Assembly: GCA_001765415.1 (NCBI GenBank) | Contig: CP017245.1 | Span: 1,488,001-1,552,000 of the forward strand | Source: Candidatus Melainabacteria bacterium MEL.A1 | Lineage (GTDB): Bacteria > Cyanobacteriota > Vampirovibrionia > Gastranaerophilales > Gastranaerophilaceae | Reading direction: 5' to 3' | DNA length: 64,000 bases | Shown here: piece after piece, positions 8,092 to 16,672 of the stretch | How positions within the stretch are numbered: position 1 is the first letter of the stretch | Layout: the number at the start of each line of letters is the position of its first letter | Position numbers and translations under genes: made by a program | The notes under the pieces: model-generated | Seen by the model: the letters and a program-made list of their open reading frames with translations, nothing else | Database searches by the model: none | What the model was told of the DNA's origin: nothing

Positions 8092-9717
8092 TTATTTCTT
8101 TTCGTTAGAATAATCGGCAGTTCCAGGAAAAGCATTTGAGCCGGTAGCTTTTCTTGTAATCCAGTATTGGATTTTTGGAATAAATGTTGATAAGAAAGCT
8201 GCTGAAATTGCAAATCCAATTCCCCAGTTGAATGCGTTTTTGCCAAAATTTTCTTTGCGTGCTTTTTCAAGAAGCTCTTTGGTAATTTCGCCGTTTTTAG
8301 CTTTCTTGATAACTGATTGAATATAGTGTTCAATTTCTTGCTGTTTTTTGATAAATGTTTCTTTATGGATAAATCTCAAATCTTTATCAAATACAGGTTC
8401 AGAAATACTTCCGGTGAATAAGTTTTGATCAGACGTTGAGCATCTGAATACGTTTTTCAAGAAATCAGGAATATTAACTGCGCCGTCTGTAAATATGTCA
8501 GCGATTTGTTTTTCGGTAACAATAGCTTTGCCGGAAAGTTTCGGTTGAAGTTCTGACATTCCTTTGGCAGATTTTTTAAATCTTTCAATGTCAATTTCAG
8601 GGTATTTAGATTTTACGTCATTTAACAATTCGGTGAATTTATCTAATTCAACAGTACCGTTTCCTTCTCGTATAGCTTTTTGCAATTTTGGAGTAATGTA
8701 AGCGGCGTTATCTCTGTTTCCTAACATAGCGGTTCTAAAGTCATCTGTACTCATTTTGCCGTCGTTAGCTTTTAGAACTTCTTGCATCAAGTCTGTAACT
8801 TGTTGTGCTGCGATTGGGTCAAGTCTTGTTCCGCTACCGGTCTGGAGTTTGTTTAGTAAGAATGCAACTACAGGCATGTTAAACATGTAGAAGTAACTTG
8901 ATGAAATATCACGGAATAGAACTTCTGTTCTTTCGTGGTTGTTTCTCGCAGAAACGCCTCTACCAACCCAAACACCGGCATCAGTTGAAATTAAACCATA
9001 TTTAGGATTGTTTTCAAAACTATAAGCAAGTGACATCAATGTTTGCGGAGAAACTGCTCCGAATGAAACATTTTTATCTTGTTTCATAAATTTATCCATT
9101 GTGTATTGCGGTTGAGTATTATTATTTTCTGATTGGTTTGCTTGATTTTGTGAGTTTGTTTTTGGCTTATTAGTTTCTTCGGCTTTTTGTTTTTTCATAA
9201 TATGTTTTGTTATAGCTTGGTTAGCTTTTGGTAAAACAAAACCAACAAGGGCGTTGGCAAGTAAAATACTTGTCATTACTTTCCCGAATTTGTAGCCTGC
9301 GATAACCTTTTCTGCTTTTTTAGGATCAAGTTTAAGTTGGTTTTTGAATTTGTTCATGTAGTTTCTGAACGGATCACGAACAGCATCTTTGCCGGTGTCA
9401 AAGTCAGTTTCCGGCAATTTGAATAATTTTTTGCCGACAAATTTGTCGATAAGGCTATTGAACAATGGAACACCGCTGAACCAGAACAATGCACCTGTCA
9501 TTTCTTCGGTCAAACGTTCTCTTGCTTCTGTAAAACCTCCTCTTTGGTAGGCCTGATAAGTTCTTCCGGCTTCAACAAAAGCTTCCAATAAAATAACAGG
9601 AGCGATAGAACGGCTCGCCAGACCTTTGACAAACTTTTGTCCGTAACTAAAGTCTTTCAGAGTTTGATTGGGTTTTATATGTATATTTAAGTTTGGTTTT
9701 ATATTAGAAACTGCCAT
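8092..9717 (-). CDS. lineage-specific membrane-associated protein
   Basis: 541 residues, no family recognised. Hydrophobic segments occur near residues 30-50 (SRSIAPVILLEAFVEA), 70-90 (GALFWFSGVPLFNSLI), about 160-180 (TSILLANALVGFVLP), about 280 (FYMFNMPVVAFLL) and near the C-terminus (GIGFAISAAFLSTFIP). A Gln/Asn-rich linker at about 190-212 precedes an internal NVSFGAVSP motif. No signal peptide. It ends 8 bp from the convergent prepilin gene and is divergent from the 9909 gene, which is also membrane-rich; the two share the 191-bp spacer and perhaps a regulator. Function unknown. Confidence 0.7.
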   Translation of the reverse strand: MAVSNIKPNLNIHIKPNQTLKDFSYGQKFVKGLASRSIAPVILLEAFVEAGRTYQAYQRGGFTEARERLTEEMTGALFWFSGVPLFNSLIDKFVGKKLFKLPETDFDTGKDAVRDPFRNYMNKFKNQLKLDPKKAEKVIAGYKFGKVMTSILLANALVGFVLPKANQAITKHIMKKQKAEETNKPKTNSQNQANQSENNNTQPQYTMDKFMKQDKNVSFGAVSPQTLMSLAYSFENNPKYGLISTDAGVWVGRGVSARNNHERTEVLFRDISSSYFYMFNMPVVAFLLNKLQTGSGTRLDPIAAQQVTDLMQEVLKANDGKMSTDDFRTAMLGNRDNAAYITPKLQKAIREGNGTVELDKFTELLNDVKSKYPEIDIERFKKSAKGMSELQPKLSGKAIVTEKQIADIFTDGAVNIPDFLKNVFRCSTSDQNLFTGSISEPVFDKDLRFIHKETFIKKQQEIEHYIQSVIKKAKNGEITKELLEKARKENFGKNAFNWGIGFAISAAFLSTFIPKIQYWITRKATGSNAFPGTADYSNEKK

Positions 9718-9782
9718 ATTAAAAAATTTTTCCTGAATACATAATGACCCTGAAAAATCATTTTTGCCTTAATTTTAAATGT

Positions 9783-9800
9783 TGTTAACATTTCGTTACA
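9783..9800. promoter_or_regulatory. dyad motif related to TGTNACGAAATGTNA
   Basis: In the spacer between two divergent lineage-specific genes. The minus strand reads TGTAACGAAATGTTAACA; close relatives lie at 26424, 34318 and 43196. Confidence 0.4.
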
Positions 9801-9908
9801 CTGAAAACGCACTCTATGAAGTAGTTAAGTTTTGTTAAAATAATTTCCTAAACTAACAATGTTTTATATTCAGTGTTTTTGTTAAAATGTGTATAGAAGG
9901 TGTGAAAA

Positions 9909-10712
9909 ATGCAAGTAACTCCAGTAAATAGTAATTTAAACCAGACTAATACTAATTACAATAAGAATAAGGAAAGAAAGATTAAAGCGGGTGTTGTGGC
10001 AACTTCCGCATTGGGTGTTGCAACGGCGTTAGCGCATATTTCTAAACGACAAGGTTTTTCTTTAAACCCATCAAGAATTGCCAAAACTCCAATTAAAGAT
10101 TGGGCAATTTTTAGTTTGTATAGCAAAAATCATCCAGATAGAAAATTAGTTCATTTGGAGGGTGCTGAAGTAATTGAATTGGCTTCAGCATCTGTAGCTG
10201 GTGGTTTGATTGGTGGGCTTGTCTTTGATGATAAAAAACACAGAAAAGCAAAATATAAAGAGGCTATTAACCAGTTGCTTGGTAATGTTTTGGCTCCAAT
10301 TGGATGTGTTTCTTTGGCTGGAATACTATACCAAAAACAAGAAAAAAATATTTTAAACCTTGTTCCTCAAATAAAAGAAACAGGCAAAGCTTCAAGATTT
10401 TTTAATGCTGCACTAAAAGCTGTTCCTGGTTCGATTGCTACAATTGCTGCTTTAGGAACAGGTATATTTGTTGGAAACAAAGTTTCTAATTTTATAAACG
10501 AAAAAATTTATCATAAAAAAGTTGAAAGAAATATTAAACCATCTGATTTTGCTCCTCACGTTGATGATTTAGGGGTTGCTATTACTTTAATGGCCAAAGA
10601 ATCTCCATTCTCTTCATTTATTCAAAGAGTCGTTCCGGCATTCCTTTGTGTTCCTGGTTATGAAACAGGCATGCACAGAGAAGAACCGGAAATCCCTGAA
10701 TTAAAGAAATAA
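9909..10712 (+). CDS. lineage-specific membrane protein
   Basis: 267 residues, unknown family. The N-terminal 20 residues are Asn/Thr-rich (MQVTPVNSNLNQ). They are followed by Gly/Ala-rich hydrophobic segments at about 30-45, 90-105 (ASASVAGGLIGGLVF), 130-145 and 175-195 (GSIATIAALGTGIFVG), so probably four short membrane or membrane-associated helices. SD GAAGGTG lies 8 nt before ATG. Divergent from the 541-aa gene and convergent, with zero spacing, to the next prepilin gene. Function unknown. Confidence 0.7.
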   Translation: MQVTPVNSNLNQTNTNYNKNKERKIKAGVVATSALGVATALAHISKRQGFSLNPSRIAKTPIKDWAIFSLYSKNHPDRKLVHLEGAEVIELASASVAGGLIGGLVFDDKKHRKAKYKEAINQLLGNVLAPIGCVSLAGILYQKQEKNILNLVPQIKETGKASRFFNAALKAVPGSIATIAALGTGIFVGNKVSNFINEKIYHKKVERNIKPSDFAPHVDDLGVAITLMAKESPFSSFIQRVVPAFLCVPGYETGMHREEPEIPELKK

Positions 10713-11555
10713 TTATTGCCAATCTTTTTTGTGCAAATAGTCCATATTGCCATTGTATAAAGCATGTGCAGTACAACCTCTACCGTTGATATCTGCTCTT
10801 CCAACTGCTTCAAATGCGTTGCAATAGTTTGTTGTTGAATTTGGTTTAAAACCTTCTGTGGTAAAGAGGAAATTGAAAACATCAACTCCAATTTTCATTT
10901 TAGATTTTTTAGGAAATGCTATCCAAAAGTCAGAGCATGCAATTTTTTTACCTTGATAATCTCCATTGCAATCTAAACTACTAATCCAACCCATTGTGAC
11001 CATAGTTCCATCTTTTAAATAAAAATATTTATCAGCAGATACTTCCCAAGGCCAAAAAGCTTGTCTACCATCAATAGATTCTACATAACCAATGTATGAA
11101 TTTTGAGGAATTTTGCTTTTTTCAACATATTTCATAAGGATGTTCATTACGTTTTCAGTTCCACTATTATCAAGAATGTCGTTTCCATCATCATCTTTTT
11201 CACCTGTATTTGTGATGGTTAAGCCCCAGTCTGTAACATCTCCATATTCTTCTTGCGCCATCAAAAAAGCGTTTTGCATCACAGAATAAGCTTTTTTGAG
11301 TTGGGTAACTCGTTGCTTTTCGTGGTAATTTTGGATTAAAGATGGGAGAGTTAGTGCTGCAACTACTCCGATTATTCCGAGTGTGATAAGAACCTCTGCC
11401 AATGTAAAAGCGGCTTTTTTTAGGAAAAGAGTACAGTTCACCATGCGATACTTCGGACTGTTGTCCTCAGTATGACGTTTTTTATTTTCGTAACAGATTT
11501 TGCCTCTATGCGTCTTTGCATCTGATTTATTTCTCAATCTAACATCCTCTTTCAT
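10713..11555 (-). CDS. type IV prepilin-like protein with unusually long leader (XRE-linked)
   Basis: 280 residues. The prepilin signal AFTLAEVLITLGIIGVVAA begins only at about residue 49, after a basic, non-hydrophobic leader whose DNA resembles intergenic repeat sequence. Ala is at -1 and Glu at +5. The C-terminal domain has two Cys pairs and the family ending NGNMDYLHKKDW, seen also in the G-tract prepilin at 7294. The start at 11555 is supported by AAAAGGAGA and a near-consensus promoter; an internal ATG just before MVNCTLFLKKAAF would give a more normal leader but has a poorer SD. Divergent from the XRE gene at 11636. Confidence 0.82.
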   Translation of the reverse strand: MKEDVRLRNKSDAKTHRGKICYENKKRHTEDNSPKYRMVNCTLFLKKAAFTLAEVLITLGIIGVVAALTLPSLIQNYHEKQRVTQLKKAYSVMQNAFLMAQEEYGDVTDWGLTITNTGEKDDDGNDILDNSGTENVMNILMKYVEKSKIPQNSYIGYVESIDGRQAFWPWEVSADKYFYLKDGTMVTMGWISSLDCNGDYQGKKIACSDFWIAFPKKSKMKIGVDVFNFLFTTEGFKPNSTTNYCNAFEAVGRADINGRGCTAHALYNGNMDYLHKKDWQ

Positions 11556-11593
11556 ATAATCTCCTTTTATACATATATATCTAATAATTTACA

Positions 11594-11626
11594 ATAATAT
11601 AGCTATATACTTAATATGTCAAGTAT
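11594..11626 (-). promoter_or_regulatory. near-consensus promoter with inverted repeat over the -35
   Basis: Minus strand TTGACA (11622-11617), 17-nt spacer, TATTAT (11599-11594) upstream of the prepilin gene. The dyad ATACTT-N8-AAGTAT (11607-11626) covers the -35 element. It is the same arrangement as at 3066-3095, with a different repeat sequence. Confidence 0.7.
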
Positions 11627-11635
11627 TATACATAT

Positions 11636-11875
11636 ATGTATATGAAAAAGAGTTTGAGTAAAGCTGAACTATTAAAAAAATTTGGGCTAAACGTAAAAAT
11701 CGCAAGGCTTAAAAAAGGGTTGACACAAGAGCAATTAGCGGAATTGATGAATATTCATTTAACTTATATTGCACGTATAGAAACAGGTAAAATAAATATG
11801 TCATTGGGTAAAATTTTAGAACTTGCAAATACTCTAAACATCGACATAAATAAATTGCTATTTATTGAGTATTAA
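11636..11875 (+). CDS. small XRE/Cro-type HTH regulator
   Basis: 79 residues, single HTH_3 domain (LNVKIARLKKGLTQEQLAEL, TYIARIETGKINMS), clearly a paralogue of the 3114-3335 product. It starts at ATG 11636 or 11642. Neither has an SD, and TATTAT at 11624-11629 lies only 6 nt upstream, so a leaderless transcript is likely. Divergent from a prepilin gene and convergent with the glucanotransferase gene. Proposed local repressor of the prepilin promoter; no inducer-binding domain is present. Confidence 0.85.
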   Translation: MYMKKSLSKAELLKKFGLNVKIARLKKGLTQEQLAELMNIHLTYIARIETGKINMSLGKILELANTLNIDINKLLFIEY

Positions 11876-11883
11876 TTCAGTTT

Positions 11884-13872
11884 TTATTCTTTTAAAATAT
11901 CAGCGTATTTTTGTAAATCATTTAAAAGTAAAGAGTATTTTTCATTCAGTTCGGCTCTGGTTTGATCTTTGTTTTCGCTTTGGCTTACTTTCTCATCAAT
12001 TTTTGCTTGTAAGGCTTGTTTTAATAATTCAGGTATGTTCAAAGCTGTCGGGTTTTCGCTTGCTAAATTTGCATAATATTTATCAAGAAAATCAGGAGAA
12101 ATTCGTTCTTTCCAGTTTTCTTTTCTATCAATTCCACCCATATTGTATGTGACATCAGTAATTCCTAAAATATCTGCAAAAGATATTTGGAATTTTGGAG
12201 TAGTCATAAGTTCGGCAAATTTCGCTCTCACTAAATCTCTGTCATTAGAATTAAGTTTGTTTTTAAGTTCGTTTCTTATATCAGAGATATTTTGTCTGCC
12301 GTCATCAATATTCAAATAGCCTGCCAAATAATTTACATCCCATGCAGGGGAGCTTTTTGTGTATTTGAAACCATTTAAGCCTTCCCTATCAGGATAATTC
12401 ATTGCTGGAATATTGTCGTGTGAGCCGATTAGATACCAATCGCCTTTTCGGGTCGTTTTTAAAGCTTCTTGCGCACGTGTCCAGTCAAGGTTTATGATTT
12501 TTGGTAAATTTAATTGGTTTTCGTAGATTTCTCTAAATCTTGGCGGATATGTACATAAATCTTCCCATACAGGCATATCTGATTTTATGTTGTGTTCTTT
12601 TAGCGCTGGTAATATTAATTTAGTCAACAATTTTGGGTAATCCCAGTATTTGTCATATTCTTTGCCATTTTTGTCTGTAAGCTCAGAAATATATTTTTCT
12701 ATATTGTTGTTTTTATTGCAGTTATTTGAAAAATCTTCATTTGAGGCATTTTTTAATAAAAGATAAGGTTCTATTAAACCCATTGCGTGATCAATTCGGA
12801 TGTTTTCGTTAAATTCAAGTGCAAAATTTATTTTTTCTTTTAAAAACTTCCCGCCGATATTCAATTCATATTTGTCATTTTTAAATATTTTTTTAGGGTC
12901 AATTACCGGAATATGCCACCTTTGAGATCTTCCATTGTATTCTTTTGCTCCCATTTCCCAATCTTTTAAAAACGCATCTTTGTAACGCCACATGTCCATT
13001 TGAGAGCAACCTACTAGTAGGTCGTTAAAATATTTAAAACCTAGTTTTTCACGCCATTCTTTATTTTCTTTAATTTGTTTTGTTGCTATAAATTGTTCAA
13101 ATTTATGTTGCTCAATTTCGTTTTTGTTGGCCTTTTTAATGCTATTATATCGTTCAATAGCTTCAATATCGCCGTTATTCAAGTCTGAAATCAAGTTTTC
13201 ATCTCGTTCGTTATGCCAATCGTCGATTTTGTCTGTATTGTAATGTCTTGCTAATACTTTAAAAATTCCTTCATCTGTCAATCTTTTGTTGTTGCGAGAA
13301 AGAAAACTGTTGTATTCATTTTGTAACGCAAGAGCTTGAGGTTGACCTTTTGCAACATTTGTTTTGAAGTTTTTGAAACTTTCTGAAAGAGCTTCGTCAT
13401 AAGTTTTTATAGCTTCTTCAAAATTGCTCATTTCATAATTTTCATCAGTATTTTTTATAGGTTCTGTGACAGAATTGAATGTTTCTTTTGACAAAATTTT
13501 TCCATACTTATCAGTTGTCAAATCTTCCAAATCAATAAACAATCTGTTTTTGGCAAACGCAGAAGAATTATATGGAGAAGGTTTTATTTCTCCATCTTTA
13601 AATTCCAACTCTCCTCCAGGTCCTAATTGATTACCATTAAAGCCATACAAGGATAAAAATTTGACATATTCTCTAGCGGCCTTTCCATAAGGACTTCCGA
13701 TATAGGTGTTTCGGTCAATTGCTGGAAAGCAGGAACCATGTGTAATCGCAACTCTGTCTGTAACCCCGATTACATCATAAGCTTTGTCACAAGTATCTTT
13801 TAATCCTCTTTCTTCTTCCGGTAGAGGTCGTCTTGTAAATGGTATTTGATTGTTTATCCCTAACACGCGCAT
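11884..13872 (-). CDS. malQ: 4-alpha-glucanotransferase-like GH77 enzyme
   Basis: 662-residue GH77 (amylomaltase/disproportionating) enzyme that transfers alpha-1,4-glucan segments in maltodextrin or glycogen metabolism. The substrate-site block LGPGGEL...SPYNSSAFAKN is near residues 80-110. Catalytic positions are visible: nucleophile Asp361 in RIDHAMG, acid/base Glu437 in VWEDLC (family usually EDLG), and Asp486 in GSHDN. A large insertion (about residues 140-300) is rich in charged residues. No signal peptide, so cytoplasmic. It begins MRVLGINNQIPFTRRP. Works plausibly with the GH13 enzyme at 48919. Confidence 0.85.
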   Translation of the reverse strand: MRVLGINNQIPFTRRPLPEEERGLKDTCDKAYDVIGVTDRVAITHGSCFPAIDRNTYIGSPYGKAAREYVKFLSLYGFNGNQLGPGGELEFKDGEIKPSPYNSSAFAKNRLFIDLEDLTTDKYGKILSKETFNSVTEPIKNTDENYEMSNFEEAIKTYDEALSESFKNFKTNVAKGQPQALALQNEYNSFLSRNNKRLTDEGIFKVLARHYNTDKIDDWHNERDENLISDLNNGDIEAIERYNSIKKANKNEIEQHKFEQFIATKQIKENKEWREKLGFKYFNDLLVGCSQMDMWRYKDAFLKDWEMGAKEYNGRSQRWHIPVIDPKKIFKNDKYELNIGGKFLKEKINFALEFNENIRIDHAMGLIEPYLLLKNASNEDFSNNCNKNNNIEKYISELTDKNGKEYDKYWDYPKLLTKLILPALKEHNIKSDMPVWEDLCTYPPRFREIYENQLNLPKIINLDWTRAQEALKTTRKGDWYLIGSHDNIPAMNYPDREGLNGFKYTKSSPAWDVNYLAGYLNIDDGRQNISDIRNELKNKLNSNDRDLVRAKFAELMTTPKFQISFADILGITDVTYNMGGIDRKENWKERISPDFLDKYYANLASENPTALNIPELLKQALQAKIDEKVSQSENKDQTRAELNEKYSLLLNDLQKYADILKE

Positions 13873-13919
13873 GATGTTTTTTCTAAAACTTGTAAAAATA
13901 TTTTTTTGCTAATGAAATT

Positions 13920-15398
13920 TTAAATTTCTGCAATAATATCAACTTGCGCATTGCAACCAATTTCTTCTCTTGCCAAAACAACGATATTATTAATATAATT
14001 GCTCAAAAGTGTGAATATCAAATGTCTTAATTCTAATGGTACGAAAAGTTTTGGTACATCAATCTCGAATTGTTTTGATTGTTTAATGATTTTTTCTGCC
14101 AATTTTTCGGCAAAACCTGCATCAATTCTAATTATAGCATCTTCGCCTTCATCAAAACTCGGAGTTAGTTTATCAAGAGTTTTTTCTGAAATTTCAAATG
14201 CTGAAATAACTCCGTCTTCGTTTTTGTATTTGTCACAGATTTGACGAGATAATGTCAATCTAATTTTTTTAATTAAATCAGATTTTGTGCTATCTTCTGC
14301 AAAATCATTAATTTTTTCAAAGATGTATGTGATATCTTTAATTGAAATTTCTTCTCTAATCAAACTTGTTAAAATAAATCTCAAGTCAGAAAGCGAGATG
14401 AAATCAGGAATTACGTTTGTAACTAAAAATTCGTTTGTTTTGCTCACTACATCAATATACTTATCTAATTCTGCATAATCAAGTAAATCTTCAACATATT
14501 TGATAGCGCAATATTCTAAAGCTTTTGCGATATATTCAGAACCGGAAATCCCGTTTTGCCAAAAATCTTTTGTTTTGCTCTTTTCAATCCAAATAACTTT
14601 TCGACCTGTAATTTTGTCAGTAGTCGAAATTGAATCTTTTATTTTCTTATCTAAATGTAATTCGTCAGTGTAGAACATTAAAAAATTCGGGTAAACCATA
14701 GATTTAAAGACGTCTATTCCCCTGATTTTTATTGAAAATTCATAAGGGTTTAAATTTTCGTCATCTTGGAAAACTATTTTGGGAATAACATAACCAAGAC
14801 TTTCAGTTAATTTTAATCTTGTTTTAACAGTTTCTGCAACGAGTTCTTCTTCATCAATTTCACTGTCAGGATCAATGTAGCCCAAAATCTCTTCACTCAA
14901 GCGAATAGATAATTTTTCTTCTTTCAACTTTGAATACATCGCATCTGGAGATGTTGCTTTTGCCAGTTGGATTTTCAAATCTTCCAACTCTTTTAAGCCG
15001 GCAGAAATTTTATCATTAAGTTTTTTCCTGCTTACAGATGCCGGAGCTTCACCATCAAGTTCTTTTTTTACTTTTGCAATTTTAGCTTTTTGATCCTTAA
15101 TTTTGCTTTGAATATCAAGGCAAATTTCATACGGAGATTGTTCTGTAGAAAGCATTTTCTCCATTTGACTTTTAAAGGTTGAAATGTTTATTGTATCTGC
15201 GTTAATCTCATTTGTGGAGGTATCTGATTCTCGCATAAAAATGCAGTTGCACAATATTTGACCATCTTCGCCTTCAACTTCTTGCATGCTATACAGTTCC
15301 CAATTGTTCATAGACATTTCGTTCAAAAGGTTTTGAAGTTCTTGAGTATTGTCGCTTGCACAAGTTTTTATAACATACTGCATTTTTTTGTTAAACAT
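13920..15398 (-). CDS. soluble FlhA cytoplasmic-domain-like protein with DUF4177-like N-terminus
   Basis: 492 residues without any membrane helix. Residues about 165-492 follow the whole cytoplasmic domain of the flagellar export gate FlhA: ESLGYVIPKIVFQDDENLNP with YEFSIKIRGIDV (FlhA: EMGYLPPVVHIRDNMDLQP), then VIWIE, then IPDFISLSDLRFILTSLIRE with ISIKDITYIFEKI (FlhA: VLQNLLDEKVPIRDMRTILE), and a last LRHLIFTLLSNYINNIVVLA block. The eight-helix membrane gate is absent. It is replaced by a DUF4177-like segment (6-56) and a Lys/Glu coiled coil (about 95-150). SD AAGGAG. No flagellar genes adjoin it. Family homology is strong; a role as soluble docking platform is inference. Confidence 0.8.
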   Translation of the reverse strand: MFNKKMQYVIKTCASDNTQELQNLLNEMSMNNWELYSMQEVEGEDGQILCNCIFMRESDTSTNEINADTINISTFKSQMEKMLSTEQSPYEICLDIQSKIKDQKAKIAKVKKELDGEAPASVSRKKLNDKISAGLKELEDLKIQLAKATSPDAMYSKLKEEKLSIRLSEEILGYIDPDSEIDEEELVAETVKTRLKLTESLGYVIPKIVFQDDENLNPYEFSIKIRGIDVFKSMVYPNFLMFYTDELHLDKKIKDSISTTDKITGRKVIWIEKSKTKDFWQNGISGSEYIAKALEYCAIKYVEDLLDYAELDKYIDVVSKTNEFLVTNVIPDFISLSDLRFILTSLIREEISIKDITYIFEKINDFAEDSTKSDLIKKIRLTLSRQICDKYKNEDGVISAFEISEKTLDKLTPSFDEGEDAIIRIDAGFAEKLAEKIIKQSKQFEIDVPKLFVPLELRHLIFTLLSNYINNIVVLAREEIGCNAQVDIIAEI

Positions 15399-15409
15399 TT
15401 AATTGCTCC

Positions 15410-16180
15410 TTATTTTTTGTCGTTTTCAATAAGAATTTTTAAAGCTTCAATAGCGGTCTTGATAGCCATATCAGTATCATGAACGACAGGATTTTCCAAG
15501 CCAGACTTTTCTCTTTCCTGATTGGCTACTGTTAAAAATACAGAACCTACTCTAACTCTTAAAAAGCTACCAACTATAAATAAAGCTGCAGATTCCATCT
15601 CGGATGCCAAACATCCCATCTTCTTCCAAGCTTCCCATTTATTGAGTAGTTCATAGTTTACAGGCATTTTTTCAGGACTGTGTTGCCCGTAAAAAGAGTC
15701 TTTGCATTGAACAACTCCAGTATGGTATTCGTGTCCTAAGTTTTTTGCAGCCTGAACAAGAGAATTTATTATGTCTAAATTTGCAACTGCTGGAAATTCT
15801 ATTGGTGCATATTCTTTCGTTGTTCCTTCCATACGGATTGCACCAGTTGCAATAACAATATCGCCACCTTTTACGTTAATATCCATTCCTCCGCAAGTTC
15901 CAACTCTTATAAAGGTTTTAGCTCCTACGTTGACAAGCTCTTCTAATGCAATAGATGCTGAAGGACCGCCGATACCGGTAGAAGTTACACTAACTTTGGT
16001 TCCGTTTAGGTATCCTGTGTAAGTTGTGTATTCCCGTCTATCTGCAACTAATTTTGCATCATCAAAATACGCTGCAATTTTAGCACAACGCTTAGGATCT
16101 CCCGGAAGAATTACGTATTCACCCACATCTCCAACATTTAAACCGATGTGGTATTGTTCTCCATGTTCAGAATATTTCAT
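15410..16180 (-). CDS. udp: uridine phosphorylase
   Basis: 256-residue nucleoside phosphorylase of the PNP/UDP family, closest in motif spelling to uridine phosphorylase: [14 protein letters not shown] (phosphate site), [26 protein letters not shown], and EMESAALF (ribose and base site). It converts uridine + Pi to uracil + ribose-1-phosphate in pyrimidine salvage, in the cytoplasm. Length matches the family (about 253). SD AAGGAGAAATC before ATG. The preceding skp stop and the following FlhA-like start are within 20 bp, so it probably belongs to a long minus-strand operon bamA-skp-udp-flhA-like. Confidence 0.88.
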   Translation of the reverse strand: MKYSEHGEQYHIGLNVGDVGEYVILPGDPKRCAKIAAYFDDAKLVADRREYTTYTGYLNGTKVSVTSTGIGGPSASIALEELVNVGAKTFIRVGTCGGMDINVKGGDIVIATGAIRMEGTTKEYAPIEFPAVANLDIINSLVQAAKNLGHEYHTGVVQCKDSFYGQHSPEKMPVNYELLNKWEAWKKMGCLASEMESAALFIVGSFLRVRVGSVFLTVANQEREKSGLENPVVHDTDMAIKTAIEALKILIENDKK

Positions 16181-16196
16181 GATTTCTCCTTAAATA

Positions 16197-16655
16197 CTAA
16201 AACTGGCTACTTTTCAATTTTTGGATAACCAAATCAGAAATATCAACACCACCAACAAAAATTACTCTGTAATCAACAATTGCATCAAGTTTTTGCTCTA
16301 CAAGAACTTGTTTTGTTGCAGCTTGAATTTTGTTATAAACTTGTTCTTCTTTATCAGATTTTAAACGCATATAAGCATCTTGTTTTAGTTTAAATTCTCT
16401 TGCAGTTTGATCTTCAAAGTTTTGCTTTTTCAATGGAGTATCAAGAGCTTTGTATTGTTTTTCTTTGTCAACCATGTATTGTTGCATTTCCAATGCTTTT
16501 GCATCAATTTCTTTTACTGCTTGTTGAGCAAAAGGAAAGCTATCTTGTACTTTTTGGTAATCAATATATCCAACGCCTGCTGCATTTGCTTGATTGCCTA
16601 ATGTAATAAATAAACCGGCAGTCATTAATAAAGCTGCTAATTTTAAATTTTTCAT
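16197..16655 (-). CDS. skp: OmpH/Skp-family periplasmic chaperone
   Basis: 152 residues. The signal peptide (KNLKLAALLMTAGLFITLGNQANA) is followed by the OmpH-like domain: a short beta segment GVGYIDYQKVQDSF, a long charged coiled coil (about 45-120), and the closing YRVIFVGGVDISDLVI. Skp-type trimers carry outer-membrane proteins across the periplasm to BamA, whose gene lies 17 bp upstream in the same operon. Length is typical. Supports a diderm envelope. Confidence 0.88.
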   Translation of the reverse strand: MKNLKLAALLMTAGLFITLGNQANAAGVGYIDYQKVQDSFPFAQQAVKEIDAKALEMQQYMVDKEKQYKALDTPLKKQNFEDQTAREFKLKQDAYMRLKSDKEEQVYNKIQAATKQVLVEQKLDAIVDYRVIFVGGVDISDLVIQKLKSSQF

Positions 16656-16672
16656 TTTATACCTCCATTAGA

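Noticed and set aside
8046..8333. ORF antisense to the 7294 gene end and inside the 541-aa gene
   Set aside because: Shadow frame of a longer gene on the same strand; no SD.
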